NCBI RefSeq assembly: GCF_964340395.1 | Contig: NC_135571.1 | Coordinates: 7,304,453-7,368,452 of the forward strand | Length of the DNA: 64,000 nt | DNA from: Glandiceps talaboti | Lineage: Eukaryota; Hemichordata; Enteropneusta; Spengelidae | Reading direction: 5' to 3' | Shown: positions 1-17,900 of the stretch, one piece after another | How the letters are laid out: the number at the start of each line of letters is the position of its first letter | Position numbering within the stretch: position 1 is the stretch's first letter | Translations under genes and position numbers: made by a program | Notes under the pieces: model-generated | Databases searched by the model: none | Seen by the model: only the letters and a program-made list of their open reading frames with translations | Told to the model about the DNA's origin: nothing

Positions 1-1169
1 ATGAACACACCCTGGACTTTTGTTACAAATTTCTATTTAGTTTATATCGTGGACTCTTCTCTATTTCAATAATACATGTATCACACGACTTAGAGCCTCG
101 GCAAAAGATGATTTTGCATTTAAACATAAACATATGAAATGGGTGATCTCGTATATATTTCATTTACAAATTATTAGTTTTGAAAATACAAAAATCAAGA
201 TGGATTTAAAGAGTACCCAAATATGAGTCACCCATTAAGGATTTGAATTCTTCTAGTCTAGAAACCAGTCATGTGGGGAGGGGGCTTGTGCTTAATTTTC
301 CCCTATTACGTCTGGCATTTTGCTATAACGATCGTATATTCAAAGCTAATGATTTCCCGCAGCGACGTTGTATATGGTAATCATGTTTACATTGTACAGC
401 TCAACCCGTCCAAAAGTTGGTTATAATCAAACAGTGATGTTATTGACGTTATCTCACTGAGAAGAATTAAACCCAATAAGAATTTGTGCCTATTTTCGGG
501 GCATAGCCTCATTAAAGCAATAGGTCGTTAGCAAAATGCCAAGCATGGTAGGGAGCCAAATCTCCACATGACTGGATTCTGAGGTTAAAATTAAATTTAC
601 CACTTTTCTGTCTTCATACCAACTGATGTGTTATATCATCATATAACTTTATGTATAAGGGGGTAATTATCATGTAACAAAGAATTCGTTTGATTTATAT
701 GAAAGATTTTGTTTATGCAATTGACATATACAAAAGTTCATTTCATTGCTATTGTTAACTGCCAAGTTTCATTTGAAAGTACAGCACAGTACAAAGAAAA
801 ATTTGTCTCTCTTTATATATTCGACTTGCTGTATATAAGCGTTTTTGTCAAAGAATAAATATAATTTGGTGTTAGATTTAAACATGTTGTCCTGTTATAG
901 ATAATAATTGAATGATGGTTGAAGAAGGGATTTTGAAGATACATCTAAAATAGATAAATGGAATGTTGGAAATTAGCATATTAATCATTATTCCATGCAA
1001 AAACCCAAGTTGAACAAAAAATATGGAATATATACCCTAGTCGCTCTACGTCACAGCAACACACGTCTACATCACTTGTTCTGCTGTGTTCAAAATATGA
1101 GTCAAAACGTTCAAAATTGCCATTACTTTCCCGGATTTTTCTTTGATATTACTGGCTGGTATAATTATG

Positions 1170-1318
1170 TTATTTTCCAATATTTGTCTTCATTCAGCGC
1201 CGGAAAACGCCCATGACCTAAGGATTGTCACTACTCGTCAAGCGACTCGTAGTGACAAAGGCCCCTTAGGTCACTCATGTTTTCCTTGGCTGAACGAAGA
1301 AAAATATTGGGGAATAAG
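1170..1318. repeat. Fold-back (inverted repeat) element, MITE-like
   Basis: The sequence is an imperfect palindrome of about 150 bp. The left arm reads CCAATATTTGTCTTC, then GGAAAAC, TGACCTAAGG and TGTCACTACTCG; the right arm is its reverse complement in the reverse order (CGAGT/AGTGACA, CCTTAGGTCA, GTTTTCC, GAAGAAAAATATTGG). The centre is only a few bases long near 1243. It has no coding capacity. This is typical of a short non-autonomous DNA element, but I found no second copy in the window and no certain target-site duplication. Confidence 0.6.
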
Positions 1319-1896
1319 ATCTCAGTAACACAAGTTCAACTTTTAGCAAGTTCATGCACTGAAGAGTTAAATTCAGTACAAAGAGTATTTGTCTCTATGG
1401 AAGTCGACAACATGATGGTAACATTGTGTGCTTATATGCGAATCTAGGGACGAAAAAACAAGTCATTTTACTCAGAGCTTCTTGAACAGGCATGTACCAG
1501 TTCTGAATGCACTGTGGGGTACACTTACTTAGCCTTGAAGATTGGCATTAGAAAAAAATCTGTCATTATCAGATAACCTTTCGGTATAATAAGAAAATGT
1601 CAGCATTTTCCGGTCGATACTACTTTTTTGCAAAATTCATACAATTTACCACAAAATTGTTTGAACATTTAGCCGGACGTATATAGTGTGACCACAGGCA
1701 TCCCAATTTTCCATCTACCATTCCTAAATAATGCATGTAAGGTACAATTTCCATATAAGTATCACAACAGTACTTGATTGAACGTGATTCCTTAGGCAAA
1801 CTAATCTTCATGATGAGGTATATAATTATGTCAATTGCTGCTGGCATAATGTTGATTAAGAGTCAGAAAGTGTTTCTCTGTACTCCCTGTCTCTAT

Positions 1897-2109
<213 letters not shown>

Positions 2110-4137
2110 GACAGTTTCTAGAAACACCTGCAATTAAACAAGATAGATCCGAGTTTCCATTGCAGTAATCAAACATAAAGGACAGTGTGATACGAATATG
2201 TACACAATATATTCATACTAGGTTAGGCGAAATACCAAAGAAAATGTCAAGAAAACAAACCTATATATACTAACCCCTAGAAACATTACATTTTTGTTTT
2301 AGCTTAAAGCCCCACGGTCCTCTTTACTATCTTCTTTCACCGCACGGTAGATGTATTCCTTTCTTTTTTAATATCTTTTAAATGTTTCTGAAAAGCCAAT
2401 TAGCTAATCGCTGTTTCCTATATATGGAAATAAGTTTTATGTCATGCAAAAATACTATACCAGAGGTTAGTTCTCGAGCTCGTTTCGAAGTTTGACTTCA
2501 TATTGCTTTTAGGAAAATCCTTACTATAATGACTTCGCTGTGAAAATTGTGCTTCGGGAAAATGTGAAAACGTCATCTAAAGTGAAAAAACAATTCAACT
2601 AAGCATTATATCACGCGTACTATATTACCCTATTTTCCATATTCTTTGTGTTTAGGTTGACCACAGTTATTCCGTGTATGTCTCTGCATCTTTTACATGT
2701 ATGATGAAGATTAGAATACCAGAACTATAGATTATGTATCCATCCAGCGATCTGATGTACTAAATGTTCCACATTTTGCACATGTGTCTAATTTCCATCC
2801 GATCTTAAAATCTAGCTGCAATGTTTACGAAATTGAGATATCGGAGATATAAAACGCTGTATATCATATTTGTTAAGAATTCTTGAAATGGAAAATACCA
2901 GGTATCCTAAATTATGCTACAAGATGTTACTGGAATTAGATAATAACGCCAAAATGACTTGGGTGACTAGAGTTAAATTTTTACTCTTGCGTTATGGTTT
3001 TTGGAGAAGTCTGGCTAAATCAAGATGTTTAGTGCACCAGAAGCTTTTATTTCCATTTTCACAGAAAGGGTCAAAGATTGTTTCTTCCAAGAATGGCATG
3101 ACGGTATAAATTCAGCTTTCCAAGGTAAGGAGAATTTGTAATTTTAAGACACTTTTAGAATCTGAGCTTTATTTTGATTGACGATTGTATTAATATTCAT
3201 AAATTTAAGGTTGCCTTAATAGCAAGGTTTAGATGTTCATCTGTCTCATCTGTCGCTAGATATTTTTTATCATTTTAATGGCAAGTAAAAATCCTCATTA
3301 CCTAAGACAACTTGCAATGTATATTTATAAGGCATTTAGATTGACAGAACACTTTTTTATTTCATAAGTTATATTTATTCTTGACACGTTTTCAGTTGTA
3401 TACTTTCATTCCATGTACGTATGCGATCATTATACTTTTTGTCTTGCTTTATTTGTTTGTTTAATGCATTTTGGGACGATGGCCTCTAAATGCGAAATAA
3501 ATATTCAATTATAAAGATATCTTTAGTGAAAGTCCTCACTGAAGATTTTTCCAAGTAACACGAAATTGGTGATGCTTCGAGTGAATGACTACCTTAAGCT
3601 TACAGTATAGGGTTTTTAAAAGGCACAAACATTAATTTTCAACACTGTTGGATAGGATCTCTCAGGGACTGGTGTTATCAATTTACCTTTCTGAAATCCC
3701 ACCCAACCACTATCATTACTATACTAACCTTCGAGAAAGATTACTGAAGATTCTATGACGCATTTCAGTTTGTCACGTGATGCTTTAAGATGAATATATA
3801 AATAGTGTCAAATTTGGTTAACATTGAATTCAGCTATGACTAGACGAGATACTGGGCAGACTGACAGTCAGCAAATAGATGTCACTATTGTCTATACATC
3901 TTGAATGTGCTAGTGTACGTAGTTGAGGTTCCATCGTCTCTAGGATCACCGAACCATATATATCTTTTGGACTCACATTATCCTACAGTGTTAATGTGTT
4001 TCGACCAATAATGAGCTGTACATTATCTTTCTGCTGCCAACAAGAAACTCTGACAGAAACTCTCATTCACGTAACAGCCTCTGCCATCACGATTTAAGGA
4101 ACTTGGTCTAGAGGTGAGAGCTATTGGTTAATTCACC

Positions 4138-5556
4138 ATGAATATCACATATAACTACAGTGACTTTTATTCATCTATCCTAAACACTACATACGGAAAT
4201 GATGAAATCTTGTATGCCATGAACGGGTCTGGTGCAATGGGACAAAATATCACCTCAGCTGACGACATGGTGTTGTTTTTCAAATTGAGTGAAACTGAGA
4301 AGATATGTGCTATCATAGCCATCATTTTGATTGTACCTGTCATCATCATCGGCATCTTTGGTAACTTAACTGTCTGCTGGGTTGTTGCTACAGTGAAGAG
4401 GTTACAAACTCCTGCCAACATTCAACTTGTGGTGTTAGCTGTAGCTGATTTTGCGACCTGTGCTATTTCAGCTCCGACACAGCTATTCAGAGCAATTTAT
4501 ATATTGGTGCATGCAAATGCTTTAAGTGTTGACGATAGTATATATGGTGTTCGATTAACACCCATGTGTCATATATTTAGATTTGTACAATATTTCTCCG
4601 TTATGATATCGGTTTGCATGCTTACAAGTTTGAGTATAACACGTGCGATGGGTATGAGTGGGAAGTTTAGCCGAACATTTATAAAAAGATGTGTTATAGC
4701 ATCAATGATTGTCAGCATACTACTGGGCAGCGGGGTTGCATTCGTGGAAATATTCGCCAACATAACTTGCGAGACATTTATAGCCAGTATGTCTCTTCGT
4801 AAAATATTACTTAAAAATACTGAACGGTTTTTTATTGCTTCTATGTTGATAGCTCAGATCACAGCGGCTGTTGTATATGCAGGAATCAATATTATACGAA
4901 AGCGTCACCGGGACGCAACGAAAGCATTTTTGGAACACTCCAGTAAGTCTTTGAATAAGCGTGATATGGCGACAATTCGCATATGTTTTATTTTGATAAC
5001 GACCATTTTTGTTTCATATCTGCCAATAATAGCAATATTTATGATGATTCAGTTAGAAGTATATAGTAAGAAGTTACCACGTCTCTGTACTTTAATTCAC
5101 ATTACGATTCTATTTGCAAACAGTGCTGTTAATCCTATTGTATATGCACTCTTCTCCGAAAATTTCCGCTCTAACCTGTGTTTTGCAAAACGTCGCAAGC
5201 TGCAGAAGGAAACGGCTCGAATGCCGAATGCAAAGATTCAAACTCGACAAGGAGTGCAAAACGTTACTTCGGAGAACCCATCGTCCAAGAAAACTGCCAC
5301 AACAAATTTCAGTGATATGTGTCATGCCACCGTAGAAGTACATGACATCACTTTACAGAACATTTCATACGAGAAAACTACCACAAACAATGAATGTGAA
5401 CTTACTCAACTAGAAATGAATACCATTGCTGTGGAAAAGACTCTGTCAAGCGAAATTAAAACAACAGATTTCGGTAATATTGTCATAACTGTTGATGAAT
5501 GCAGTGGAACTGATAATACAGCATTTGAATTAAATGAACCAACATCTATTGATTAG
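4138..5556 (+). CDS. Rhodopsin-class (class A) G protein-coupled receptor, intronless, orphan
   Basis: A single open frame of 472 codons starts at ATG in good context (caccATGa). The N-terminus has N-glycosylation sequons at residues 2, 6, 16 and 37. Seven membrane segments are visible: TM1 about 57-81 (Gly75-Asn76), TM2 about 95-115 (LAVAD, Asp104), TM3 144-170 starting at Cys144, TM4 183-204, TM5 231-254, TM6 281-304 and TM7 318-339 with NPIVY at 332-336. Cys144 and Cys211 could form the usual TM3-ECL2 disulphide. Oddities: the DRY motif is Thr-Arg-Ala (168-170), with Arg169 exactly 25 residues after Cys144 as expected; the TM6 CWxP is SYLP (293-296); TM4 lacks its usual Trp; TM5 lacks Pro. 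A 125-residue Ser/Thr-rich tail follows. It would act at the plasma membrane. The ligand and subfamily are unknown, and a peptide or amine receptor cannot be chosen from this sequence. A single-exon CDS is common for invertebrate receptors of this class. Confidence 0.9.
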   Translation: MNITYNYSDFYSSILNTTYGNDEILYAMNGSGAMGQNITSADDMVLFFKLSETEKICAIIAIILIVPVIIIGIFGNLTVCWVVATVKRLQTPANIQLVVLAVADFATCAISAPTQLFRAIYILVHANALSVDDSIYGVRLTPMCHIFRFVQYFSVMISVCMLTSLSITRAMGMSGKFSRTFIKRCVIASMIVSILLGSGVAFVEIFANITCETFIASMSLRKILLKNTERFFIASMLIAQITAAVVYAGINIIRKRHRDATKAFLEHSSKSLNKRDMATIRICFILITTIFVSYLPIIAIFMMIQLEVYSKKLPRLCTLIHITILFANSAVNPIVYALFSENFRSNLCFAKRRKLQKETARMPNAKIQTRQGVQNVTSENPSSKKTATTNFSDMCHATVEVHDITLQNISYEKTTTNNECELTQLEMNTIAVEKTLSSEIKTTDFGNIVITVDECSGTDNTAFELNEPTSID

Positions 5557-6297
5557 CAATAGCCTTAGACGTCAAATAGTTTCGATATTATAGTAAGAAT
5601 ATTAATTATTCATGGCATTACTCCCGCTTTATTAAGATATAACCATAGACCCTCCAAGGAGGCCTATGATATACCACATCGTTTTAATATAGCCTTCAGT
5701 GATTGGCCTAGACCGTATCACGTGGTACAGACTATTGACCCGTAGTGACCTCAATTTGCATATAGGAGGACTAGCTTTGTTCTATTTTCCGTAGGGCAAT
5801 ATTCATGTGGCACATTGGGGATTTGCTTTGACTATGGAAAAAATATGTGCCTGAGAAAGAGATGTGTAACAGTTATAAAAACTCGTTTTTTTGCCTGTAT
5901 GGCCTTATTTGGGCAATAGTGAACGTCATAAACACACAGTGAAACTATAGCCACTAAGTTGCAATCAGTTGATACTATTTATGGTATAAGGTACTTGTTT
6001 ATTTTACCAGGACAGGAAGTTAATGGTTACAAAGGAAGTGACATTTAATTGATATCACATACTTGTTGATAGTAGCATGCATGTGTCTGGCACAACCTTA
6101 CAGAGGTAGAAAAATAATGTGTTTTCCTTTGACGAGATGTGCGATGTGATTTTTTTTTCTTGACGAGATGCAATTTTTTTTCTTTGACGAGATGTAATTT
6201 ATATTTCTTTGACGAGATGTAATTTATTTTTCTTTGACGAGATGAATTTTTTTTTGACTCGATGTAGATCAGTTTCTGATCCACGCTAGGTATAAGC
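5557..6297. other. 3' flank of the GPCR gene
   Basis: No gene is supported. The region presumably includes the GPCR 3' UTR, although I could not pick a confident poly(A) signal. It ends in a small tandem array (6127-6262). Confidence 0.4.
6127..6262. repeat. Short tandem repeat, unit about 23-27 bp (tttgacgagatg)
   Basis: The core 'ttgacgagatg' recurs about six times, separated by T-rich spacers of variable length, and the last copy is degenerate (gactcgatg). The reverse-strand open frame rich in Lys/Ser is only the translated repeat. Confidence 0.85.
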
Positions 6298-7300
6298 TTA
6301 GGTGTTCATTTGCTGAATCATTATCCAGTTGCCTATCCAACCCTGTTTCTATCTTTGCAATATACAAGATCATTTGGCTGTTGCTATGGGCGTGGTTATG
6401 TTGCTAGATATATTTGCATACATTTATTAAATGTTCGCTTGTCTATTAATCCCTGTTGTTATCTTTGCAATATATGTGATCACTAGGTTGTTGCCATATA
6501 GGCGTGGTCTTGTTGCTAGGTATATTTGCATACACTTTTTGAATGTTTGTTCACTTGTTTAAGAATCCCTGTTGTTACCTTCATGAAATACACCACCATT
6601 TGGATTCTGCTATGGGCATTTGCATATGTTGAATGTTTACTCACTTGCCTACCAGATGATGTCCTATTTAACCAAAATATACTGCCATTTGGTTATTGCA
6701 AAGGGAGTGGTCATGGCTGCTAGGGCCAATTGTGTCAAAATGTTTTGAAGAAAATCTGCAGAAAACATCTCTCCAACTTTCAATGTCATTGACCAAGCAC
6801 TTTTTGAGATGTAAGTTTTTGACAAAAATTCACATTCTTAATTTGCATATCACTGATAAAATCATTATATGCTTAATATTTCTTCATCTATACACTCCCA
6901 GGTGCATCTCCATTAAATTTCAGCCCAATCTGCTCAGTAGTTTTGGAATTAAATACTTTTGACCAGAAGACACATTTTTAGCCTTAACTTGCATATCACT
7001 GATGGAATCATCATGTCTTGAACAATTCTTAATCTAAAAACCTCTAAGAACATTATAATCAAATTTCAGACCAATCTGTTCAGTAGTTTTTGCGTTAAAT
7101 TTGCGTTAAATTACCAGTGGTAAGATCATTTTGATTTGAACAATTTCCCAACTAGACACCCAAGGTAATACACCCACCAAATATCATGGCAATCGGTATA
7201 GCAGTTTTTTACTATAACTTTTTACACACACACACACAGACAGACAGACACTTTGTCATGCCTATAGCACTACTGAATTTTATCAGTTCAGTTGTGCTAA
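6298..7300 (+). repeat. Interspersed repeat, 'gggcgtggtc' family, copy 1
   Basis: This segment matches 26222-27540 along its length. Shared landmarks, in order: 'ttatttgctgaat' opening; internal copies of 'tttggctgttgctatgggcg' followed by 'tggtc'; 'aatctgctcagtagtttt'; a (CA)n/GACA microsatellite; and the closing 'cagttgtgctaa'. The front half is itself a tandem array of ~115-bp units. It has no transposase or reverse transcriptase frame, so it is non-autonomous. The closing microsatellite followed by a short fixed tail may be a structural end of the element. Confidence 0.8.
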
Positions 7301-9041
7301 TTATACAACTTGGAGACGAGATGACATCTTCAATTATTGCCTTTTTATTTCATCATTTACAAGAACAGTATATATTCTACAGAGCAATACAGGTTAATTT
7401 AGAGATGATCACAAGGGCTTATCTTTATTTCACTATTTACACGAATGATAGTTTATTGGTTTTGAATTATTGTATGGCATAAGCAGAGTTTATATGCTTT
7501 CTGTAGTTAACCTTTGCTGTGTGTTAACGTTCCCGTAGTATTCTACTTACTGAAGTATACTCATAACCATGATTAAGTATTGCCAGAAATGAAGCCCAGT
7601 GTCCAGAAAAGAGGCATAGTGAAGTGTTTGATCACATAATTTAGTAGATCTATGTAAGGTGAAATTTTGAGGAAACACCGTTCTGATAAGCCAGAGTATA
7701 TTTTCTAACTGATACAAAGAAACTTCACGGTGTCACTGTACCTCAGATGGTGCCGTACAGACTTGTTGTTTTTGTATAACACTGGGAACCTCCTACAATG
7801 CTGTACTAACAGTGCCAGGAGACAAGTTTTAATGCCATTGCTGGTACATCTACAAGATACGTTGTGTTGCACTGCCCCATTTGTCTACTCTGAAATGGGT
7901 TGACCAATATGCGAGGGTGCCTCGGCACAGCATACTTTGCAGACTATGGCACATATTGACACAAACATTTTACTACAATCATTAAGTTTGAGGTTGTTCA
8001 TCAAAGTAAACAATATAATAATCTCAGCTTATGCCAATTTTAATGTTGTTACACATCAAATCATGTATAGTTTTTACACATGTACATACATTTCCAGTAC
8101 GCTCATTCAAATGATATCGTACACCAAACATATACAATGCTAAATATATCTCACAATAAACACAAAAATAAGCACCAACTCTGCAATTCTTGTACAGCTA
8201 AGAACGATAGTATATATTCTTGTCATATATCACACTGAACAAAAAATTGAAGAAAAAATCTTAGAAAGTCGTCCCTAAATTGCACTTTTGTTTCAATATT
8301 TTCTATCTACAAGTCTAAGAAAGCTGCAAAGATTGACATAAAGCATTACTATTACAGAAAAAGTTTGATAGAAGTCCTGTTTTTTCTCCCAACTGCTCTG
8401 CACAAATCATCTTTATACATTAGTTCTACGCCCCATTTTATACTCAACTTAAATTCTGCAAGTAAATTATAGGACTGGCCTTTCTGACATGACATGAAAC
8501 TTCGGCTTTGACCACTGAGGGCGCTGTGATCATCCATGTACAAACTATAGGTTTCACTGCTACTCATGGAAATTACCAAGATCTTAGCATTTATTTTTTA
8601 GCAACTTTTTAATTTCTTTAACTTGTCTTTCAAATAAAATACTCATCAAAATGCTATTGGTTTTGTAACTTTTTTTTTTTCAACAGAAATACAAAATTAC
8701 TACCCCTAGATGCCATGTGTGCACACACAGAGAATAACTTACACATTTTACACAGAAAAGTTCACAGAATTCTTGACACAAGATTTAAAACTTGACATAA
8801 TATTCAAGCTATCCACCCCTTTTTCTTTACAAAATTGAAATATTCCTTATTGAATATCACAGGACTAAACCAAATCTTGCACAGAAATAGGGGTTTTGAC
8901 TTCATACTTTATTTTGATAAATAGCATGTTTTCTTTCTTTTCCAAACAATAGTGTGTTAACTTAATAGTAATATACACATGATCACACTTTTGGTGACAG
9001 ATATAGATGCCACATTTGTCAATTTTTTTCATTTCAAGTGT
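7301..9041. other. Intergenic DNA and probable 3' UTR of ATP6V1E1
   Basis: No reading frame here resembles a protein. The part nearest 9041 lies directly downstream of the minus-strand ATP6V1E1 stop codon and is probably its 3' UTR. Candidate minus-strand AATAAA-type signals occur near 8588 and 8906 (TTTATT on the plus strand), but I cannot tell which is used. Confidence 0.4.
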
Positions 9042-14494
<5,453 letters not shown>

Positions 14495-14996
14495 TTTGAT
14501 TACTTTTTTTTAGATTACTTAACCCGAAAAATTGGAAGAAAACAGAATCGATCCAAGCTACAAGCACAGACGAAACCCTATACAGAAATAAGATGGCCGA
14601 TGTGGTGATTGTCACATGATCATGAGCCTTCGCTTGGAATGGTTCATTTTTGTGTGGGGTGGTTGTATGGTATTGCGAATAAATTGTATTCGCTACAGAT
14701 TTCAGAATTGCCTTCACGCCTGTCGCTTTCTACAATCAAATAATAACAACTTTAGAATTAGAATTCATCAAAAAGTAAATAAAAAGAGTGTTATCTATTC
14801 ACACAAGCATTCACATTCGTAGTCCCTCAAATAATATATCTTTCACCCCTAATAAATAATCACGTAAACTAGCAGAGAAGTCACCTGACTTATTGTAACC
14901 TTTGAACGACATGCTTACCGGCGGTTCATTTGACAAAACGACACGAAGGTCTTCCTTCATTTATAAAACGTCATATATCACATAGTACAGACAACG
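14495..14996. promoter_or_regulatory. Divergent (bidirectional) promoter between ATP6V1E1 and NUP37
   Basis: Only 502 bp separate the start codons of two housekeeping genes on opposite strands, so both transcription starts and 5' UTRs must lie here or in unseen leader exons. I see no obvious shared TATA box; 'ttataaaac' near 14962 is too close to the NUP37 start codon to be convincing. The promoter role is inferred from gene arrangement alone. Confidence 0.65.
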
Positions 14997-17900
14997 ATGA
15001 TCGATAAAACAAAAGGCGGGGGAATAACATATACTTTCGACACACCAGAGACGGTCACTTCAGTCCAATTTTGTCAAGTTGAACAGTTTTCTCAGCTCAT
15101 TGCGTATGGTGACAGTAAGAGAGTTTCCGTTGGATTGTGTCGATTTCAGGTAAGTTTTTTTCAGTCTTTCCCAAATAATTATGCATGTAGAAGGAAAAGA
15201 TATGAAATGATGTAAATTATGAATGTTCACAGTCATTGTATATTAGGTGTTTTAAATGAGGATGATAGCTGATAGTAGCAATTATGGGAATTGTTGCTAT
15301 GGTGAAGGACTTTGGGAGATGATGATGATGATGATGATGAAGAGGATGATGGTGGTGATGATGATGATGATGATGATGATGACGGATGATGATGAAGGGG
15401 GGGGGGGAGATGTTGTATAATGTCTTGGACACATGTAGAAACATATGTCCAATCATTGTAGAAGATACAAATCATGGTTATGCTAGGGAGTGCAACCCTA
15501 TTCTATACCGAACCTAACTCTATTCCTAACTCCCCAGCTTGTGCATAAATGTAAATGTGCATCTAAGTCTCTATTGTATAGTTAATCCATGGTTTTACAT
15601 ACTTGGTTGAATAGTTAGAGTGAGTGGTTTGATCCTCACAACTGCCGTTTGTTTCTGAGTGGCTAAAGTCATTTGGCAACTGAGATTAAACTATGTATGA
15701 TTGGTGACCAGATAGGATGGAGCTTGCTCTGTAATTATGGAGACTGCAATGAATTGTATAGAATACTACCTAGTGAGTTGAAAAAGTGTAAAGGACAGTT
15801 GTGCCACTACAGGTCTTTGCCAGGGGTAATATTTGTCAATCTGTTTCAGCACATTAACAAATTGTAATGATTTACTGTCATTGTTGTTGTTTATCATATT
15901 AGGAAGAAGACCGTGATGTAGAAGAATTTGAGTTTGAACATTTAAGAGATTTCTATCACAGTACAAGGGTTGCAGTCATTGCATGGAGTCCAGAGACATC
16001 ACTAGAAACACTACCAAGAAAAGTCATGTATGTCAAATTAGTGTTGTCATAATACTATTAATAGCATAGTTGAGTACAACTCAAGAAATAACATCGATGC
16101 ATTTGCTTGCTAGTGGCATTGGGAGTCAGCAAAGACATACAATTGTAATCGTTGTTGGTAACTTGTCAAAGTGTATACTACAAAATCCAAAACTTTGCCA
16201 TGTAAAAGCTTGTTCCTGGTCATTTAGAAATAATAAAGAAATTTTAGAGTTTAACGTCTTGTTTTCAAGGAAATCGACAATACTTTAATGCAGTAGTTGG
16301 TGGCCATATTGGATTCTAAAATGACTAAATTGTGATAGCATTTTCACCTCTATTTCAAAACTGTATGGTGACCCCAGATTTGTTTATTGATTTTAAAGAC
16401 ATTACAAATATATAAAGTATTCGCTTACATTGTGTCGTTTTTTCTTCAGATTTTGTACAGCAGGAGCAGACTTTAAATTAAGATTATTTTCATCAGATCT
16501 CAAAGACAATGACAATGTCAAGGTAAAAACTTTTATTGTAAATTTTGTGATGTCATATTCTGGTTACCAGACAGACAAAAGATTTCATGATTTGGCCACT
16601 AGGGGCGCTGTTCACAATCTGTTTTTGAGCCAGAATTGAGGGCTAGAATATTTGAGTATTGTAGTGTAGAGACAGCAGACATGAAGTTGCCACTCGTTTC
16701 CATGTTGTTCTTGCTGTCATGTTTTACTACTAGCAACTATCAGTAATGAAATCATGCCTAACCACTACTTTAATGCTGAAATCACACGATTCTTGTTACA
16801 CACATTTTGTTCATAATTTACAAAGGTTATAACACAAGCAGTTCAAAATTTTTTTGCATTGAGCTTTTGAGCTGTCTTAGTCAACGATTGTCATCAAAAT
16901 TACAAATTCCCATACTTACAGCTGACCAATAGGTGGCAGTATCCTTATCAGAAAGACAAATTTCATAGTTACAGCTGACCACTAGGTGGCGGTATGATCA
17001 GCCAATTGTAGATGTTCATGTTTTAACACAGTTTATTTAATATTATTCTTATCCTGAGTGTTCCTATACAAATATATGAAACAAGGCAATTTCCCTGGGC
17101 ACTAAAGTTTCCTCCTGCAATAACACTGAACCCATGAGGGATGGCCCTCACTGGACTTCTTGGGAGATAAGTGTTTACATACATTTATGTACTGAAAGAA
17201 CTATCCAGTAGTGGTTAGGCATAAACAATTATTGTATGCTGAGAATTGAGAACCCCCTACTAAGACTAATAGACTATAATAGGGAGTAGGATTGATAAAA
17301 AATGCAAGCATTAGTTCAGACAAAATAAATATGTCCTGCCTCTCACAACTTGTGTTATATTTTGGATTTAGGTTCTAGAAGGTCACAGAAGCTTTGTTAA
17401 TGATGTCATCTTTGAACCCACACAAGGTCAACAAATTGCCAGCGTCAGTGATGATAGCACATGTAGAATTTGGGACATGGATGGCCTCCAGAGGGCGTGC
17501 TTTCCTCTCTACTCACCTGGTATGTCTATATGCTGGCATCCTGATGAACCAGCCAAGGTCAGTTGTTGGAACAGCAGACATTTTTGTCTATAATTTTTTA
17601 TAATTTTTTTATCAAGAATGTCATCACAGGTACATAACAATAACATAGTCTGTAAGTTTTAAGTATTTTTCATCATTTTTGTTTCCAAATAAAAGGTTAC
17701 TTATATTTTACCCTTCACTGTCAATTGTTTATAACTAGTACTAGTCACTAGCAAAACTCCTACCATGTTAAGGTTACATAGAGTTGTCGGTAGTGGAGTG
17801 GTTAAACCACTTGCCTCTTACCACTGCTTGCTGGGTTCGAACCCCATTCAGGGTTTGATTAAATTTACCACGCTGTAAGTAAGAAGAGTGTCGTTCAGTT

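Noticed and set aside
2870-3109. 79-codon plus-strand open frame
   Set aside because: Short, no recognisable motif, no splice partners, composition like the surrounding DNA.
17781-17860. Functional tRNA gene
   Set aside because: A and B boxes are present, but the cloverleaf does not close with an acceptor stem and the segment continues into a SINE body.
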